Shown here: piece by piece, positions 35,026 through 43,828 of the stretch
Layout: every line of letters begins with the position of its first letter
Numbering within the stretch: the first letter of the stretch is position 1
Assembly: GCF_016785085.1 (NCBI RefSeq)
Contig: NZ_JAENHO010000008.1
Span: 496,001 to 560,000 of the forward strand
Direction of reading: 5' to 3'
Length of the DNA: 64,000 bases
DNA from: Paractinoplanes lichenicola
GTDB lineage: Bacteria > Actinomycetota > Actinomycetes > Mycobacteriales > Micromonosporaceae
Position numbers and translations under genes: made by a program
The notes under the pieces: generated by a model
What the model was told of the DNA's origin: nothing
Seen by the model: the letters and a program-made list of their open reading frames with translations, nothing else
Databases searched by the model: none

Positions 35026-35829
35026 ATGAGTGACGTGCCGTCGAGCGCCTATCCCGTCGACGCGCCGACGCAACCGAACTATCCACCCACGGCCCCGGCC
35101 TACGGTGGATCCGATTCGGACAGTGGCGCCAAGGAGAAGGCCAAGGAGGTGGCGTCGCAGACCGGCCAGGCCGCGGGGCAGGCGGCCGCCGACGTCAAGG
35201 ACACCGCCAAGGAGCAGGCGGCGCGGGTCGGCCAGGAGGCCAAGGCCCAGGCGAGCAACCTGGCCTCGGACGTGCGCAACCGCGTCAACGACCAGGCCCG
35301 CACCCAGAACGACCGGCTGGTGAGCCAGATCCGCGACACCGCCGACCAGCTCGACGAGATGCGCGGCGACCGCGGCGACTCGCCGGCGGCGGCCGTGGTC
35401 ACCCGGGTGGCCGAGGGTGGCCGCCAGTTCGCCGACTACCTCGACCGCAACGGCCCCGACGGCGTGCTGCGCGAGGTGCAGGACTTCGCCCGTCGCCGCC
35501 CCGGCGCGTTCCTGGCCACCGCGCTGGCGGCCGGCTTCGTCGTGGGCCGGCTCGGCAAGGTCGTGGCCAAGGCCGACCCGGACGCCGGTGCCGCCAAGCC
35601 GAGCACCGACTCCTTCTCGACGGGTCAGGGGTACGACCCCACGCCCCCGGTCACCCCGACGCCTCCGGTCACCCCGACGCCCGGCTACGCCACTGGTTAC
35701 GCGCCGAGCACCGACGAGTACGCCACCGGCCCGGGCTACGCCAGCGCCACCGAGTACACCTCGACCGGCACCGGCACGCCCACCGTCCGTGAGGAGTACG
35801 TGGTCGAGAGCCCGGAGCGCCTGCGATGA
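35026..35829 (+). CDS. Helical membrane-associated protein, first gene of a stress-type operon
   Basis: A 267-residue protein. After a Pro-rich start, residues about 30-110 are Ala/Lys/Glu/Gln-rich helices (KEKAKEVASQTGQAAGQAA), like LEA/YtxH-type amphipathic repeats. A hydrophobic segment lies near residue 180 (PGAFLATALAAGFVVGRLG), and the C-terminus is Pro/Thr/Tyr-rich with PPVTPTPPVTPTPGYATGYA. GGAGGAG is 5 bases before the ATG; the longer open frame to 34900 is non-coding leader. It is coupled to the next gene by ATGA. Confidence 0.75.
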   Translation: MSDVPSSAYPVDAPTQPNYPPTAPAYGGSDSDSGAKEKAKEVASQTGQAAGQAAADVKDTAKEQAARVGQEAKAQASNLASDVRNRVNDQARTQNDRLVSQIRDTADQLDEMRGDRGDSPAAAVVTRVAEGGRQFADYLDRNGPDGVLREVQDFARRRPGAFLATALAAGFVVGRLGKVVAKADPDAGAAKPSTDSFSTGQGYDPTPPVTPTPPVTPTPGYATGYAPSTDEYATGPGYASATEYTSTGTGTPTVREEYVVESPERLR

Positions 35830-36248
35830 CCGCTCCCAACCAGCATCACCGCATCGATGACGAAGAGGTCGCCGAGACCTCCGTCGGCGAGATGATCGGC
35901 AACATCAGCAACGACCTGTCGCAGCTGTTCCGGCAGGAGGTCGAGCTGGCCAAGGCCGAGCTAAAGCAGGAGGCGGCCAAGGCGGGCAAGGCCGGCGGGA
36001 TGCTCGGCGGCGCCGCGTTCGCCGCCTACCTGGCCATCGTTCTGCTCAGCTTCGCGCTCGTCTTCGCGCTCGACGCCGTGATGCCCGCGGGCTGGGCGGC
36101 CCTGATCGTCGCCGTCCTGTGGGGCGTCATCGGTGGCGTCCTCTACGTAGTCGGAAAGAACAAGCTCAAGACCGTCGACCCGATGCCGCGCCGCACCGTC
36201 GACACGCTCAAGGAGGACGCCCAATGGCTGAAGAACCCGACCGGCTGA
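35826..36248 (+). CDS. Actinobacterial holin-superfamily III-like membrane protein
   Basis: A 140-residue protein. The N-terminal part is an amphipathic helix (LSQLFRQEVELAKAELKQEA), followed by two transmembrane helices (AFAAYLAIVLLSFALVFALD and WAALIVAVLWGVIGGVLYVV) and a basic tail. This is the phage-holin-III/DUF1469 layout, common in actinobacterial chromosomes next to DUF3618 genes and not by itself a phage sign. Function is unknown, perhaps membrane stress. ATGA overlap with the gene before; 25-base overlap with the gene after. Confidence 0.85.
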   Translation: MTAPNQHHRIDDEEVAETSVGEMIGNISNDLSQLFRQEVELAKAELKQEAAKAGKAGGMLGGAAFAAYLAIVLLSFALVFALDAVMPAGWAALIVAVLWGVIGGVLYVVGKNKLKTVDPMPRRTVDTLKEDAQWLKNPTG

Positions 36249-36829
36249 GGCAGCAGATCGAGAACACCCGGGCGTCGCTGACCCGCGACGTCGACCTGCT
36301 GGCCACCAAGACGAGCCCGTCCAAGGTCGCGCAGCGGCGCTGGACGGCGGTGAAGGAGAAAGTGATGGGCACCAGCGACCACGCCACGAGCGCGGTGAGC
36401 GACAAGGCCTCGCAGGTGAGCAGCACGGTCAGCGACAAGGCCTCACACGCCTCCGACGTGGCGAGCGAGAAGGCGCACCAGGCGGCCGACGCCGTGCGCA
36501 ACGCCCCGCAGGCCGTCGCCTCGCAGACGCAGGGCAACCCCCTGGCCGCCGGCATCATCGCCTTCGGCGTGGGCCTGCTCGCCTCGACCCTGATCCCGGT
36601 CAGCGACGCCGAGAAGCGGGCCGGTCAGCAGATCAAGGACCACAGCGGCGACCTCACCGAGAAGGTCAAGGACGTCGCCGAGGAACTCAAGGACGACCTG
36701 TCCGGCTCCGCGCAGCAGGCCCTGGGCGAGGTCAAGTCGACCGCGCAGGACGCCGTGCAGACCACCAAGGAGACCGCGCAGACCAACGCGCAGGACGTGA
36801 AGGAGCAGGCCCGGTCGGCCGCTTCCTGA
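36224..36829 (+). CDS. DUF3618-domain protein
   Basis: A 201-residue protein. EEPDRLRQQIENTRASLTRD is the DUF3618 signature at the start. Ala/Lys/Ser-rich helical repeats follow (SDKASQVSSTVSDKASHASD), then one hydrophobic segment (AAGIIAFGVGLLASTLIPV) and more LEA-like repeats (LTEKVKDVAEELKDDLSG). Together with the two preceding genes it forms a membrane-associated set, likely for envelope or osmotic stress. AGGAGG lies 7 bases before the ATG, inside the previous gene. Confidence 0.85.
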   Translation: MAEEPDRLRQQIENTRASLTRDVDLLATKTSPSKVAQRRWTAVKEKVMGTSDHATSAVSDKASQVSSTVSDKASHASDVASEKAHQAADAVRNAPQAVASQTQGNPLAAGIIAFGVGLLASTLIPVSDAEKRAGQQIKDHSGDLTEKVKDVAEELKDDLSGSAQQALGEVKSTAQDAVQTTKETAQTNAQDVKEQARSAAS

Positions 36830-36838
36830 ACGCCGTCG

Positions 36839-36880
36839 AAAAACCGGGCCGGTTCCCCGTACAGGAGCCGGTCCGGTTTT
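36839..36880. terminator. Bidirectional intrinsic terminator
   Basis: AAAACCGG-GCCGG and the complementary CCGGT-CCGGTTTT flank a short loop, with A-tract and T-tract on the two sides. It follows the DUF3618 gene by 9 bases and ends that operon. Confidence 0.8.
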
Positions 36881-36914
36881 GTTTGCCCCGGTCACGGCAG
36901 GGAAGCCGAGGAGC

Positions 36915-37862
36915 ATGAAAATCGGATACAAGCTGGCCGCCGAGGCGTTCGGGCCCAAGGAACTGATCCTGCAGGCCGTCCGGGCCGAGCAGGCCGGATT
37001 CGACTTCGTGGAGATCAGCGACCACTACCACCCGTGGCTCGACGTGCAGGGGCACTCGCCCTTCGCGTGGAACGTGCTGAGCGCGATCGCGGCCCAGACC
37101 GACCGGCTCGGCCTGGCCACCGGGGTCACCTGCCCGACGGTGCGCTACCACCCGGCGATCGTCGCGCAGGCCGCGGCCACCCTCGCGATCATCTCGGACA
37201 ACCGGTTCACGCTGGGCATCGGCGCCGGCGAGCGGCTCAACGAGCACGTCGTGGGTCAGGGCTTCCCGAGCGTACGGGGAAGGCACGAGCGCCTGGTGGA
37301 GGCGCTCGACATCATCAACCTGCTCTGGCAGGGCGGCTACCAGTCGTACGAGGGAAAGCACTTGCAGCTGGAGGACGCGCAGGTGTTCGACCTGCCCGAC
37401 AAGCTGCCGGTGATCGCCGTGGCGGCCGGGGGCAAGCAGGCCGCCGAGCTGGCCGCGACCCACGGGACGGGGTTGTTCGCCACCGAGCCGCGCGAGGACC
37501 TCGTCTCGACGTACGCGGGAGCCGGGGGTAAAGGGCCGAAGTACGCCGAGGTCTCCGTGGCCTGGGCGCCGAGCGCGGAGGAGGCGGTCAAGGCCGCGCA
37601 CGAGACCACCCGCTGGGCGGTGACCGGCTGGAAGGTGATGGCCGAGCTGCCCAACCCGGTCAACTTCGAGGCGGCGTCGGCCACCGTACGGCCCGAGGAC
37701 ATCGCCGAGCAGTTCGCCGTGGGCCCCGACCCCGAGCCGTACGTGCAGTCGGTGCGCGAATACACCAAGGCCGGCTACGACCACATCGTGCTGATGAACG
37801 CCGGCCCCGACCCGGACGGCTTCCTCGACTTCTTCGCCAAGGAGCTCAAGGACAAGCTCTAA
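36915..37862 (+). CDS. F420-dependent LLM-class oxidoreductase (G6PDH-like, TIGR03557 type)
   Basis: A 315-residue TIM-barrel enzyme of the luciferase-like family. MKIGYKLAAEAFGPKELILQ, FVEISDHYHPW, GVTCPTVRYHPA, LGIGAGERLNEH and AAGGKQAAELAA are typical of the F420-dependent glucose-6-phosphate dehydrogenase-like subgroup. It uses cofactor F420 for hydride transfer; the substrate is unknown. The start is ATG at 36915, just after GAGGAG. The stop overlaps that of the next, convergent gene by 4 bases. Confidence 0.85.
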   Translation: MKIGYKLAAEAFGPKELILQAVRAEQAGFDFVEISDHYHPWLDVQGHSPFAWNVLSAIAAQTDRLGLATGVTCPTVRYHPAIVAQAAATLAIISDNRFTLGIGAGERLNEHVVGQGFPSVRGRHERLVEALDIINLLWQGGYQSYEGKHLQLEDAQVFDLPDKLPVIAVAAGGKQAAELAATHGTGLFATEPREDLVSTYAGAGGKGPKYAEVSVAWAPSAEEAVKAAHETTRWAVTGWKVMAELPNPVNFEAASATVRPEDIAEQFAVGPDPEPYVQSVREYTKAGYDHIVLMNAGPDPDGFLDFFAKELKDKL

Positions 37863-38314
37863 GCGACCACGAGCGCCTGGGGCGCGGCCTGCTTCATCCG
37901 GCCGCGCAACCAGGCGAGCTGGATCGTCGTCTCCTCGGCACCCTCGCTCACCACATCGGCCAGGCCGGTGTCGCGCAGCCCCTGGGCCGCCTGGCCGACC
38001 AGCGTCCAGCAGATGTCGCACTCGGCGGTCATCAGGTAGAGGTCCTGCAGGTCGCGCAGCAGCCCGAGGCCGCCGGTGCGGGTGCCGCGGAACAGCTCCG
38101 AGTGCAGCCGCTCGGGCTCGTCCGGGGCCTGCTCGGCGTAGCGGTCGGCGAACGGGCGCAACGCTCGGGCGCGCTGGTCGCATCGGCGCGCCTCCTGCTC
38201 GGTCAGGTGCGCGATGTCGGCCTCGTCGGCGTGGGCCCGGCCGACCTCGCGCAGCGCGGCGGCCAGCGCGGTCTGGGCCCGGTGCAGCAGCCCGAGATAG
38301 TGGGCGAGATGCAT
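37859..38314 (-). CDS. Helical protein coupled to the molybdopterin oxidoreductase
   Basis: A 151-residue protein predicted almost all helical (HYLGLLHRAQTALAAALREV; EADIAHLTEQEARRCDQRAR; LQDLYLMTAECDICWTLVGQ), ending IQLAWLRGRMKQAAPQ. No family is recognised; the layout could be a four-helix bundle. Two cysteines lie in the ECDICW segment. The ATG lies 2 bases after the stop of the oxidoreductase gene, so it is probably a partner or maturation subunit of that enzyme. Confidence 0.65.
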   Translation of the reverse strand: MHLAHYLGLLHRAQTALAAALREVGRAHADEADIAHLTEQEARRCDQRARALRPFADRYAEQAPDEPERLHSELFRGTRTGGLGLLRDLQDLYLMTAECDICWTLVGQAAQGLRDTGLADVVSEGAEETTIQLAWLRGRMKQAAPQALVVA

Positions 38315-38316
38315 GA

Positions 38317-40542
38317 TCAGACCTTTCCCCGTACGCGGACCGCGCACAGCTTGAACAGCGGCTGCTTCGACACCGGGTCCCAGGCCGTGAGCGTCAGCTC
38401 GTTGGCGGCCTCGGCGGCGTAGTGGAACGGCACGAACACGACGCCGCGCCGGATCCCGCACACGCGCGCCGGCACCTCGATCGCGCCGCGCGCCGACTCC
38501 ACCCGTACGGGGTCGCCGTCGTGAATGCCGTGCGCGGCGGCATCGTCCGGGTGCAGCTCGATCCAGGGCCCCGGCGCTTCCCGGTCGAGCTCGGGCACCC
38601 GTCCCGTCTTGGTCCGCGTGTGGAACTGAGTGACCGTACGCCCGGTGACGAGCCGCAGCGGGAAGTCGTCGCTCGGCGCCTCAGGGGCAGGGGAGTAGCC
38701 GGTCGCGAGCAGGAAGGCCCGGCCGTCGCCGTGATGCTCCGCGGCGGGCCGCTCGGCTCCGGTGCTCAGTTCCTGCCCGTACGTCTCGCAGTAGTCGCTC
38801 CTGGTGTTGAAGACGCCGTCGGTGTAGAGCCGCTCGCCGCCCCACTGCAGCCCCGAGTCGCCGCGCAGCTTGTCGTACGTGATGTCGGTGTAGTCGCACG
38901 GGCGCCCGGCCGAGCACCGCTGCCACGCGGCGTAGGCCGACTCCGGATCGGTCCAGTGGATCAGCGGCCGGCCGTCCCGGTCGCGGAAGTCCATCCGGGC
39001 CGCGTAGTCGAGGAAGATGTCGAGGTCGGCGCGGGCCTCGCCGGGCGGGTCGACGGCCTTCTCGGAGAGGTGCACGGTGCGGTCGGCGTTGGTGAAGGCG
39101 CCCGTCTTCTCGCCCCAGGTGGCGGCGGGCAGCACCACGTCGGCGAACTCGCTGGTCTCGGTGGGGAAGATGTCCTGCACGACGACGAACAGCTCCGGCC
39201 GGGCCAGGATGCGGCGGATGCGGGCCAGGTCGGGCATCGAGACGGCCGGGTTGGTGCCGCTGATCCAGAGCAGCTCGATCGAGCCCTGCTCGGCGTAGCG
39301 CCAGATCTGCATCGCGTGGGTGGGCGGCGCCCAGTGCGGGATCGTGGCCATGTCGACGTTCCACAGCTCGGCCAATTCCCGTACGTGGGAAGGGTTGTCC
39401 CAATTACGGAAGCCCGGCAAGTCGCCGTCGGCGCCGGTCTCGCGGGTGTTCTGCGCGGTCGGCTGGCCGTTCATCTGCAGCACCCCGGCCCCCGGACGGC
39501 CGAGCATCCCGCGCAGCAGGTGCAGGTTGTTGACCGCCACGGCGGCCGCGGTGGCCTGATGCGACTGGTAGAAGCCCTGCAGCACGGTCGACAGCAGCCG
39601 CTCGGCGGTGCCCAGCAGCTCGGCCGCCCGCTCGATTTCGGCCGTCTTGAGGTCGCAGATCCGCGCGACGTGCTCGACCGGGTACGCGTCGACGACCTGT
39701 TCGAGCTTCTCGAGCCCGACGGTGTGCCGGGACACGTACTCCTTGTCGACCCAGCCGTGGCGCAGCATCAGCCGCAGCAGCCCGTTCATCAGCGCCAGGT
39801 TCGTGCCGGGCCGGATCGGCAGGTGCACGTCGGCCTCGAGGGCGACCGGCGTGGCCCGCGGGTCGACGGCGAGCATCGCGGGCGGGTTCGCCCCGGCCCG
39901 GCGGTCGAGCATGCGCATCCACAGCACGGTCTGGGTCTCCGCCACGTTGTGCCCCCACAACGCGATGGCGTCGCAGTGGTCGACATCGGTGTAGGAACCC
40001 GGTTGCCCGTCGGTGCCGAAGCTGGCCTTGAGCGCCGCGGCCGAGGTGGCCGTGCAGAGCCGGGTATTGCCGTCCATGTGCGGGGTGCCGAGCCCAGCCT
40101 TGCCGATCACCCCGAGGGTGTAGAACTCCTCCAGGAACAGCTGCCCGGTGGTGTAGAAGCCGAACCGCCCCCACCCGCCCGGGCCGGCGATCAGCTGCCG
40201 GGAGCGCTCGACGATCCGGCCCATCGCCTCGTCCCAACCGCACTCCCGCAGCTCGCCGCCGTCGCGCACCAGCGGCCGGGTCAGGCGGTCCGGGCGGGCG
40301 TTGGCCTGCCACCCGTAACGGTCCTTGACGTCGAGCCGCCCGCGGTTGACCCGGTCCCCGGCCCGGCCCCGCACCCCGACGATCCGATTCCCCCGTACGC
40401 CGATGTCGATGCCGTCGCCGTTCGAGTGCAGCAGCGACGCCGACCGGACCCAGCGCTCCGGCGGCTCGGTCGTGTATTCGTCGTGCCGTTCCGGCCACTG
40501 CTCGCCCGCGGCGTAGGGAGTGCGCGCGCCCCAAGGGTCCAT
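38317..40542 (-). CDS. Molybdopterin oxidoreductase (bis-MGD type) lacking the N-terminal [4Fe-4S] cysteines
   Basis: A 741-residue protein of the DMSO-reductase superfamily, near actinobacterial nitrate reductase/formate dehydrogenase-like enzymes. Residues 30-80 align with the cluster-binding region, but the four positions usually Cys are S36, H39, D43 and D71 (WVRSASLLHSNGDG; RLDVKDRYGW). The electron-path Lys is kept (K73). C163 (NTRLCTATS) matches the Mo ligand. AETQTVLWMRM, GTNPAVSMPD, EFADVVLPAATWGEKTGAF and the C-terminal molydop-binding domain (LVTGRTVTQFHTRTKTGR) are normal. There is no Tat signal, so it is cytoplasmic. The start at 40542 is chosen over 40575 for its better fit. It is coupled to the 151-residue protein. 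Confidence 0.85.
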   Translation of the reverse strand: MDPWGARTPYAAGEQWPERHDEYTTEPPERWVRSASLLHSNGDGIDIGVRGNRIVGVRGRAGDRVNRGRLDVKDRYGWQANARPDRLTRPLVRDGGELRECGWDEAMGRIVERSRQLIAGPGGWGRFGFYTTGQLFLEEFYTLGVIGKAGLGTPHMDGNTRLCTATSAAALKASFGTDGQPGSYTDVDHCDAIALWGHNVAETQTVLWMRMLDRRAGANPPAMLAVDPRATPVALEADVHLPIRPGTNLALMNGLLRLMLRHGWVDKEYVSRHTVGLEKLEQVVDAYPVEHVARICDLKTAEIERAAELLGTAERLLSTVLQGFYQSHQATAAAVAVNNLHLLRGMLGRPGAGVLQMNGQPTAQNTRETGADGDLPGFRNWDNPSHVRELAELWNVDMATIPHWAPPTHAMQIWRYAEQGSIELLWISGTNPAVSMPDLARIRRILARPELFVVVQDIFPTETSEFADVVLPAATWGEKTGAFTNADRTVHLSEKAVDPPGEARADLDIFLDYAARMDFRDRDGRPLIHWTDPESAYAAWQRCSAGRPCDYTDITYDKLRGDSGLQWGGERLYTDGVFNTRSDYCETYGQELSTGAERPAAEHHGDGRAFLLATGYSPAPEAPSDDFPLRLVTGRTVTQFHTRTKTGRVPELDREAPGPWIELHPDDAAAHGIHDGDPVRVESARGAIEVPARVCGIRRGVVFVPFHYAAEAANELTLTAWDPVSKQPLFKLCAVRVRGKV

Positions 40543-40630
40543 GGCGCGCCGATTACCGCGCCCCACCCGCGTCAAACTCGCTCGATCGAGACCGGCTCAT
40601 GAGGCCCGGAGGGTTGCCGAACAGGATTGA

Positions 40631-42892
40631 GTGAGTGTCAGTTCAGTGCGGACGCCGGGTGTGCGCCGGGTGCGGGCCGGGGCGGTCGTGCTGGTTCTGC
40701 TGGTGCTGGTGGGGCAGGCCTTCGCCGTCGGAGTGCCGGAGCGCCGGGCCGCGCTGACCATGGCCTGCCTCGTGGCGCTCGACGTCGTGGGGGCGATCTT
40801 CGCGGTGCGGGCCGCCCGTCGCGGCGACCGGGCCGCCTGGCTGCTGGTGGCGACGGGTGAGCTGCTCGTCCTGGCCACGAACACGGCCATGGGCCGGGCC
40901 ACGGCGTCCGGGTACGAGGCCTGGTTCTGGACCGGTTCGGCCTGCGGCATCGCGGCTTCGGTGGTTTTCGCGGCGGCCCTGCTGGCGTTCCCCTCGCAGC
41001 GTGCCCGGGGCTGGCAACGCGCGGCGCTGGCCGGCGAGGCGGTCGCCGTGCTCGGGTGCGGCTTCATGTACCTCTGGTATTTCGACCTGCAACCGCTGCT
41101 CAACCGGCCCACCGACTGGTCGCGGTGGCCGCTCACGGTCGGTTTCCCGCTCGGCGACCTGCTGGTGCTGATGGGGCTGAGCGCGGTGGTGCTGCGCGGC
41201 GGCCTGAACGCCGGCAGCCGGCCGGTCGCGCTGCTCACCGTCGGGTTCAGCATCGCCCTGCTGGCCGACGCGTCGTTCGGCGCCATCGGCGACGACGGCA
41301 ACCACTCCACCGGGCCGCTCTCGGCCACGCTGACCGGCATGCTGGCCTCGCTCTGCATCACGCTGGCGGCGATGTGGCAGAGCACGGCCGGCGACCGCTC
41401 CGGGGAGAGCACGCCCCGGCGGCCATGGGCACCGGCCTGGTTCTCCTATCTGCCGTACGGGGCGGTCGGCGCCGCGCTGGCCCTGATGGTGACGGTGACC
41501 GTGCACGAGGGGCAGATCCGCACCTGGGGCGGGCTCGTGCTGGGGCTGATCCTCGTCACGGCCGGGGTAGCCGCCCGGCAGATCGTCTCGCTGCACGACA
41601 GCCGGCAGCACGGCACCATCGACCCGCTGACCGGCCTGGTCAACCGGGTCGGCCTGAACCGGCGCCTGACCCAGGCTCTGCGCCGCGGCGAGCCGATCGC
41701 GCTGCTGCTGATCGACCTGGACGGCTTCAAGGCCGTCAACGACACCTACGGCCACAACACGGGCGACCTGCTGCTGCTGGAGTTCGCGGCCGCGCTGCGG
41801 GCCAACGTGCGCGGCAGCGACATCGCCTGCCGCATCGGCGGCGACGAGTTCGTCATCCTGCAGTACGCCGTCACCGGCGAGGCCGACGTGACCGCGCTGG
41901 CCCGGCGCATCCTGGCCGCCTCGGCCGGCAGCCCCGTCCGGGTCGGCGAGCGCAGCATCACCGCCCGCGCCAGCATCGGCGCCGCCCTGGCCACCGACGG
42001 CGAGACCGGCGACGAGTTGCGGCACCGGGCCGACATCGCGATGTATCAGGCCAAGCGGGCCGGCCGGCACGAGGTGGTGATCCATCGGCCCGGCATGCTG
42101 GACCGCCGGGCCGACGACGCCGCGCTCGGGCAGGACCTGGAGGCGGCGGTGCGCAGCGGCCAGCTGCGGGTCCTCTACCAGCCGATGATCGAGCTGGCCA
42201 CCGGGCGGCCGGTCGGGGCCGAGGCGCTGGTGCGGTGGCATCACCCGGTGCGGGGAGTCGTCGCCCCGCTGGACTTCATCCCGGTCGCCGAGCAGACCGG
42301 CGCGATCACCGACGTCGGCCTCTACGTGCTCGAACAGGCCTGCCGGGAGGCGCGGAACTGGCCCGGCGAGCCGTACGTGAGCGTCAACCTGGCGGCCCGG
42401 CAACTGCAGGACCCCGCGCTGGTGCCGGCCGTGCTCGCCGTCCTGGACCGTACGGGTCTCGTGCCCGGGCGGCTCGTCCTGGAGATCACCGAGTCGGCCG
42501 TCGTCGACGACCGGGTGGCCATCCCGGCCATCGAGGAGCTGCGCCGGCACGGCGTCCGCTTCGCCATCGACGACTTCGGCACTGGCTACTCGTCGTTGCA
42601 GTACCTCTCGCGCCTGCCCGCCGACACTCTCAAGATCGACCGCAGCTTCGTGGCCGAGCTCGACAACGACGGCAAGGACTCCGCGATCACCGAGGCCATC
42701 GTCCGGCTGGCCGACATCCTCGACCTGTCGACCGTGGCCGAGGGCATCGAGACGGCCGAGCAGGAGGCCGAGCTGCGCCGGCTGGGCTGCCACACCGGGC
42801 AAGGCTTCCTGTACGCCCGGCCGCTGCCCCCGGACGACGTGCGGCAGTTCTTCGCCGAGCGCAGGGTGACAACTTTCTCCTCGCGCGGATGA
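40631..42892 (+). CDS. Membrane-bound GGDEF-EAL c-di-GMP signalling protein
   Basis: A 753-residue protein with about ten hydrophobic N-terminal helices (residues 15-330), then a GGDEF domain (DPLTGLVNRVGL, LIDLDGFKAVND, RIGGDEF) and an EAL domain (GAEALVRWHHP, EITESAV, DDFGTGYSSL, KIDRSFV, AEGIET). RGSD five residues before GGDEF is the RxxD inhibitory site, so feedback by cyclic di-GMP is likely. Both active sites look intact. The start is GTG; the gene is divergent from the molybdopterin enzyme. It has the same length and design as the 5831-8092 gene. Confidence 0.92.
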   Translation: MSVSSVRTPGVRRVRAGAVVLVLLVLVGQAFAVGVPERRAALTMACLVALDVVGAIFAVRAARRGDRAAWLLVATGELLVLATNTAMGRATASGYEAWFWTGSACGIAASVVFAAALLAFPSQRARGWQRAALAGEAVAVLGCGFMYLWYFDLQPLLNRPTDWSRWPLTVGFPLGDLLVLMGLSAVVLRGGLNAGSRPVALLTVGFSIALLADASFGAIGDDGNHSTGPLSATLTGMLASLCITLAAMWQSTAGDRSGESTPRRPWAPAWFSYLPYGAVGAALALMVTVTVHEGQIRTWGGLVLGLILVTAGVAARQIVSLHDSRQHGTIDPLTGLVNRVGLNRRLTQALRRGEPIALLLIDLDGFKAVNDTYGHNTGDLLLLEFAAALRANVRGSDIACRIGGDEFVILQYAVTGEADVTALARRILAASAGSPVRVGERSITARASIGAALATDGETGDELRHRADIAMYQAKRAGRHEVVIHRPGMLDRRADDAALGQDLEAAVRSGQLRVLYQPMIELATGRPVGAEALVRWHHPVRGVVAPLDFIPVAEQTGAITDVGLYVLEQACREARNWPGEPYVSVNLAARQLQDPALVPAVLAVLDRTGLVPGRLVLEITESAVVDDRVAIPAIEELRRHGVRFAIDDFGTGYSSLQYLSRLPADTLKIDRSFVAELDNDGKDSAITEAIVRLADILDLSTVAEGIETAEQEAELRRLGCHTGQGFLYARPLPPDDVRQFFAERRVTTFSSRG

Positions 42893-42934
42893 CCGCACGC
42901 TTGACCGCCCGCTTCCGGGGTATCGGCGATCGTC

Positions 42935-43828
42935 GTGACCTCAACCCCCGCCGTGCTCCGGACCGGCATCGAGACCGACGACGTGACGGTGGTGGTGGCC
43001 ACCCGCAACCGGGGTGACCGGCTGCTCGAGACGTTCCCGCACCACCGGGCCCGGACGATCCTGGTCGACAACGGCTCCGACGAGCCACTGCCCGACCTGG
43101 CCGGCCCTTCGACCGTCGTCCGGCTCGGCGAGAACCGCGGCGCCGCGGCCCGCAACGTCGGCGTCGAGCTGGCCCGTACGCCGTACGTGGCCTTCGCCGA
43201 CGACGACTCCTACTGGACCCCCGGCTCCCTGGCCCGCGCGGCCGGCCTGCTGCGGCGGCACCCCCGGGCGGCCCTGCTGGCCGCGCGCGTGCAGGTCGGG
43301 CCGGACGCCCGCGAGGACCCCGTCTCGGCGCAGATGGCCGCGGCCCCGCTCGGCACCCCGCCCGGCGCCGCGGGCCCGTCGATCCTCGGCTTCCTTGCCT
43401 GCTCGATCATCGTGCGGCGGGACGCGTTTCTGGCCGTCGGCGGCTTCGAGCCCCGCCTGTTCGTCTACGGCGAGGAGGCGCTGCTGGCGATGGACCTGGC
43501 CACCGCCGGGCACGAGCTGTCATACGTGGACGACCTGGTGGTCCGGCATTTCCCGCGGCCGGGCGGGCGGGACAACGGGGCCCGGGCCCGGATCGAGGCC
43601 CGCAACCGGGTGCTGACCGCGATGCTGCGGCGGCCGCTGGGAGTGGCCGCGCGCGAGCTGGGGGCGGCCCTCGTGACCAATCCGCGTGGGGCGGCGGACG
43701 CCGTACGCCAAGTCGGCTGGGCTCGTCGCCACCGCCGCCCCCTGCCGCCCCCGGTGGAGACCGATCTGCGACGCCTGTGGACAACCCGCACCGCGAAAAA
43801 CGCCCCTGTGGACAACCCGCGCCATTGA
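42935..43828 (+). CDS. Family 2 glycosyltransferase
   Basis: A 297-residue soluble protein. VTVVVATRNRGDRLLETFP is the GT-A nucleotide-binding start, RTILVDNGSDE the second strand, LGENRGAAARNVGVELA the helix and VAFADDDSYWTPG the DxD-type metal site. YGEEALLAMDLA supplies the catalytic acid. The C-terminal 60 residues are basic. It transfers a sugar from a nucleotide donor to an unknown acceptor. It starts at a GTG, 42 bases after the GGDEF-EAL gene. The neighbours give no clue to the acceptor. Confidence 0.82.
   Translation: MTSTPAVLRTGIETDDVTVVVATRNRGDRLLETFPHHRARTILVDNGSDEPLPDLAGPSTVVRLGENRGAAARNVGVELARTPYVAFADDDSYWTPGSLARAAGLLRRHPRAALLAARVQVGPDAREDPVSAQMAAAPLGTPPGAAGPSILGFLACSIIVRRDAFLAVGGFEPRLFVYGEEALLAMDLATAGHELSYVDDLVVRHFPRPGGRDNGARARIEARNRVLTAMLRRPLGVAARELGAALVTNPRGAADAVRQVGWARRHRRPLPPPVETDLRRLWTTRTAKNAPVDNPRH

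Noticed and set aside
35826..36248. Holin-like gene and lysin-like gene (22614) considered as prophage evidence.
   Set aside because: They are 13 kb apart and there are no capsid, tail or integrase genes. Holin-III/DUF1469 proteins are ordinary chromosomal genes in actinobacteria.
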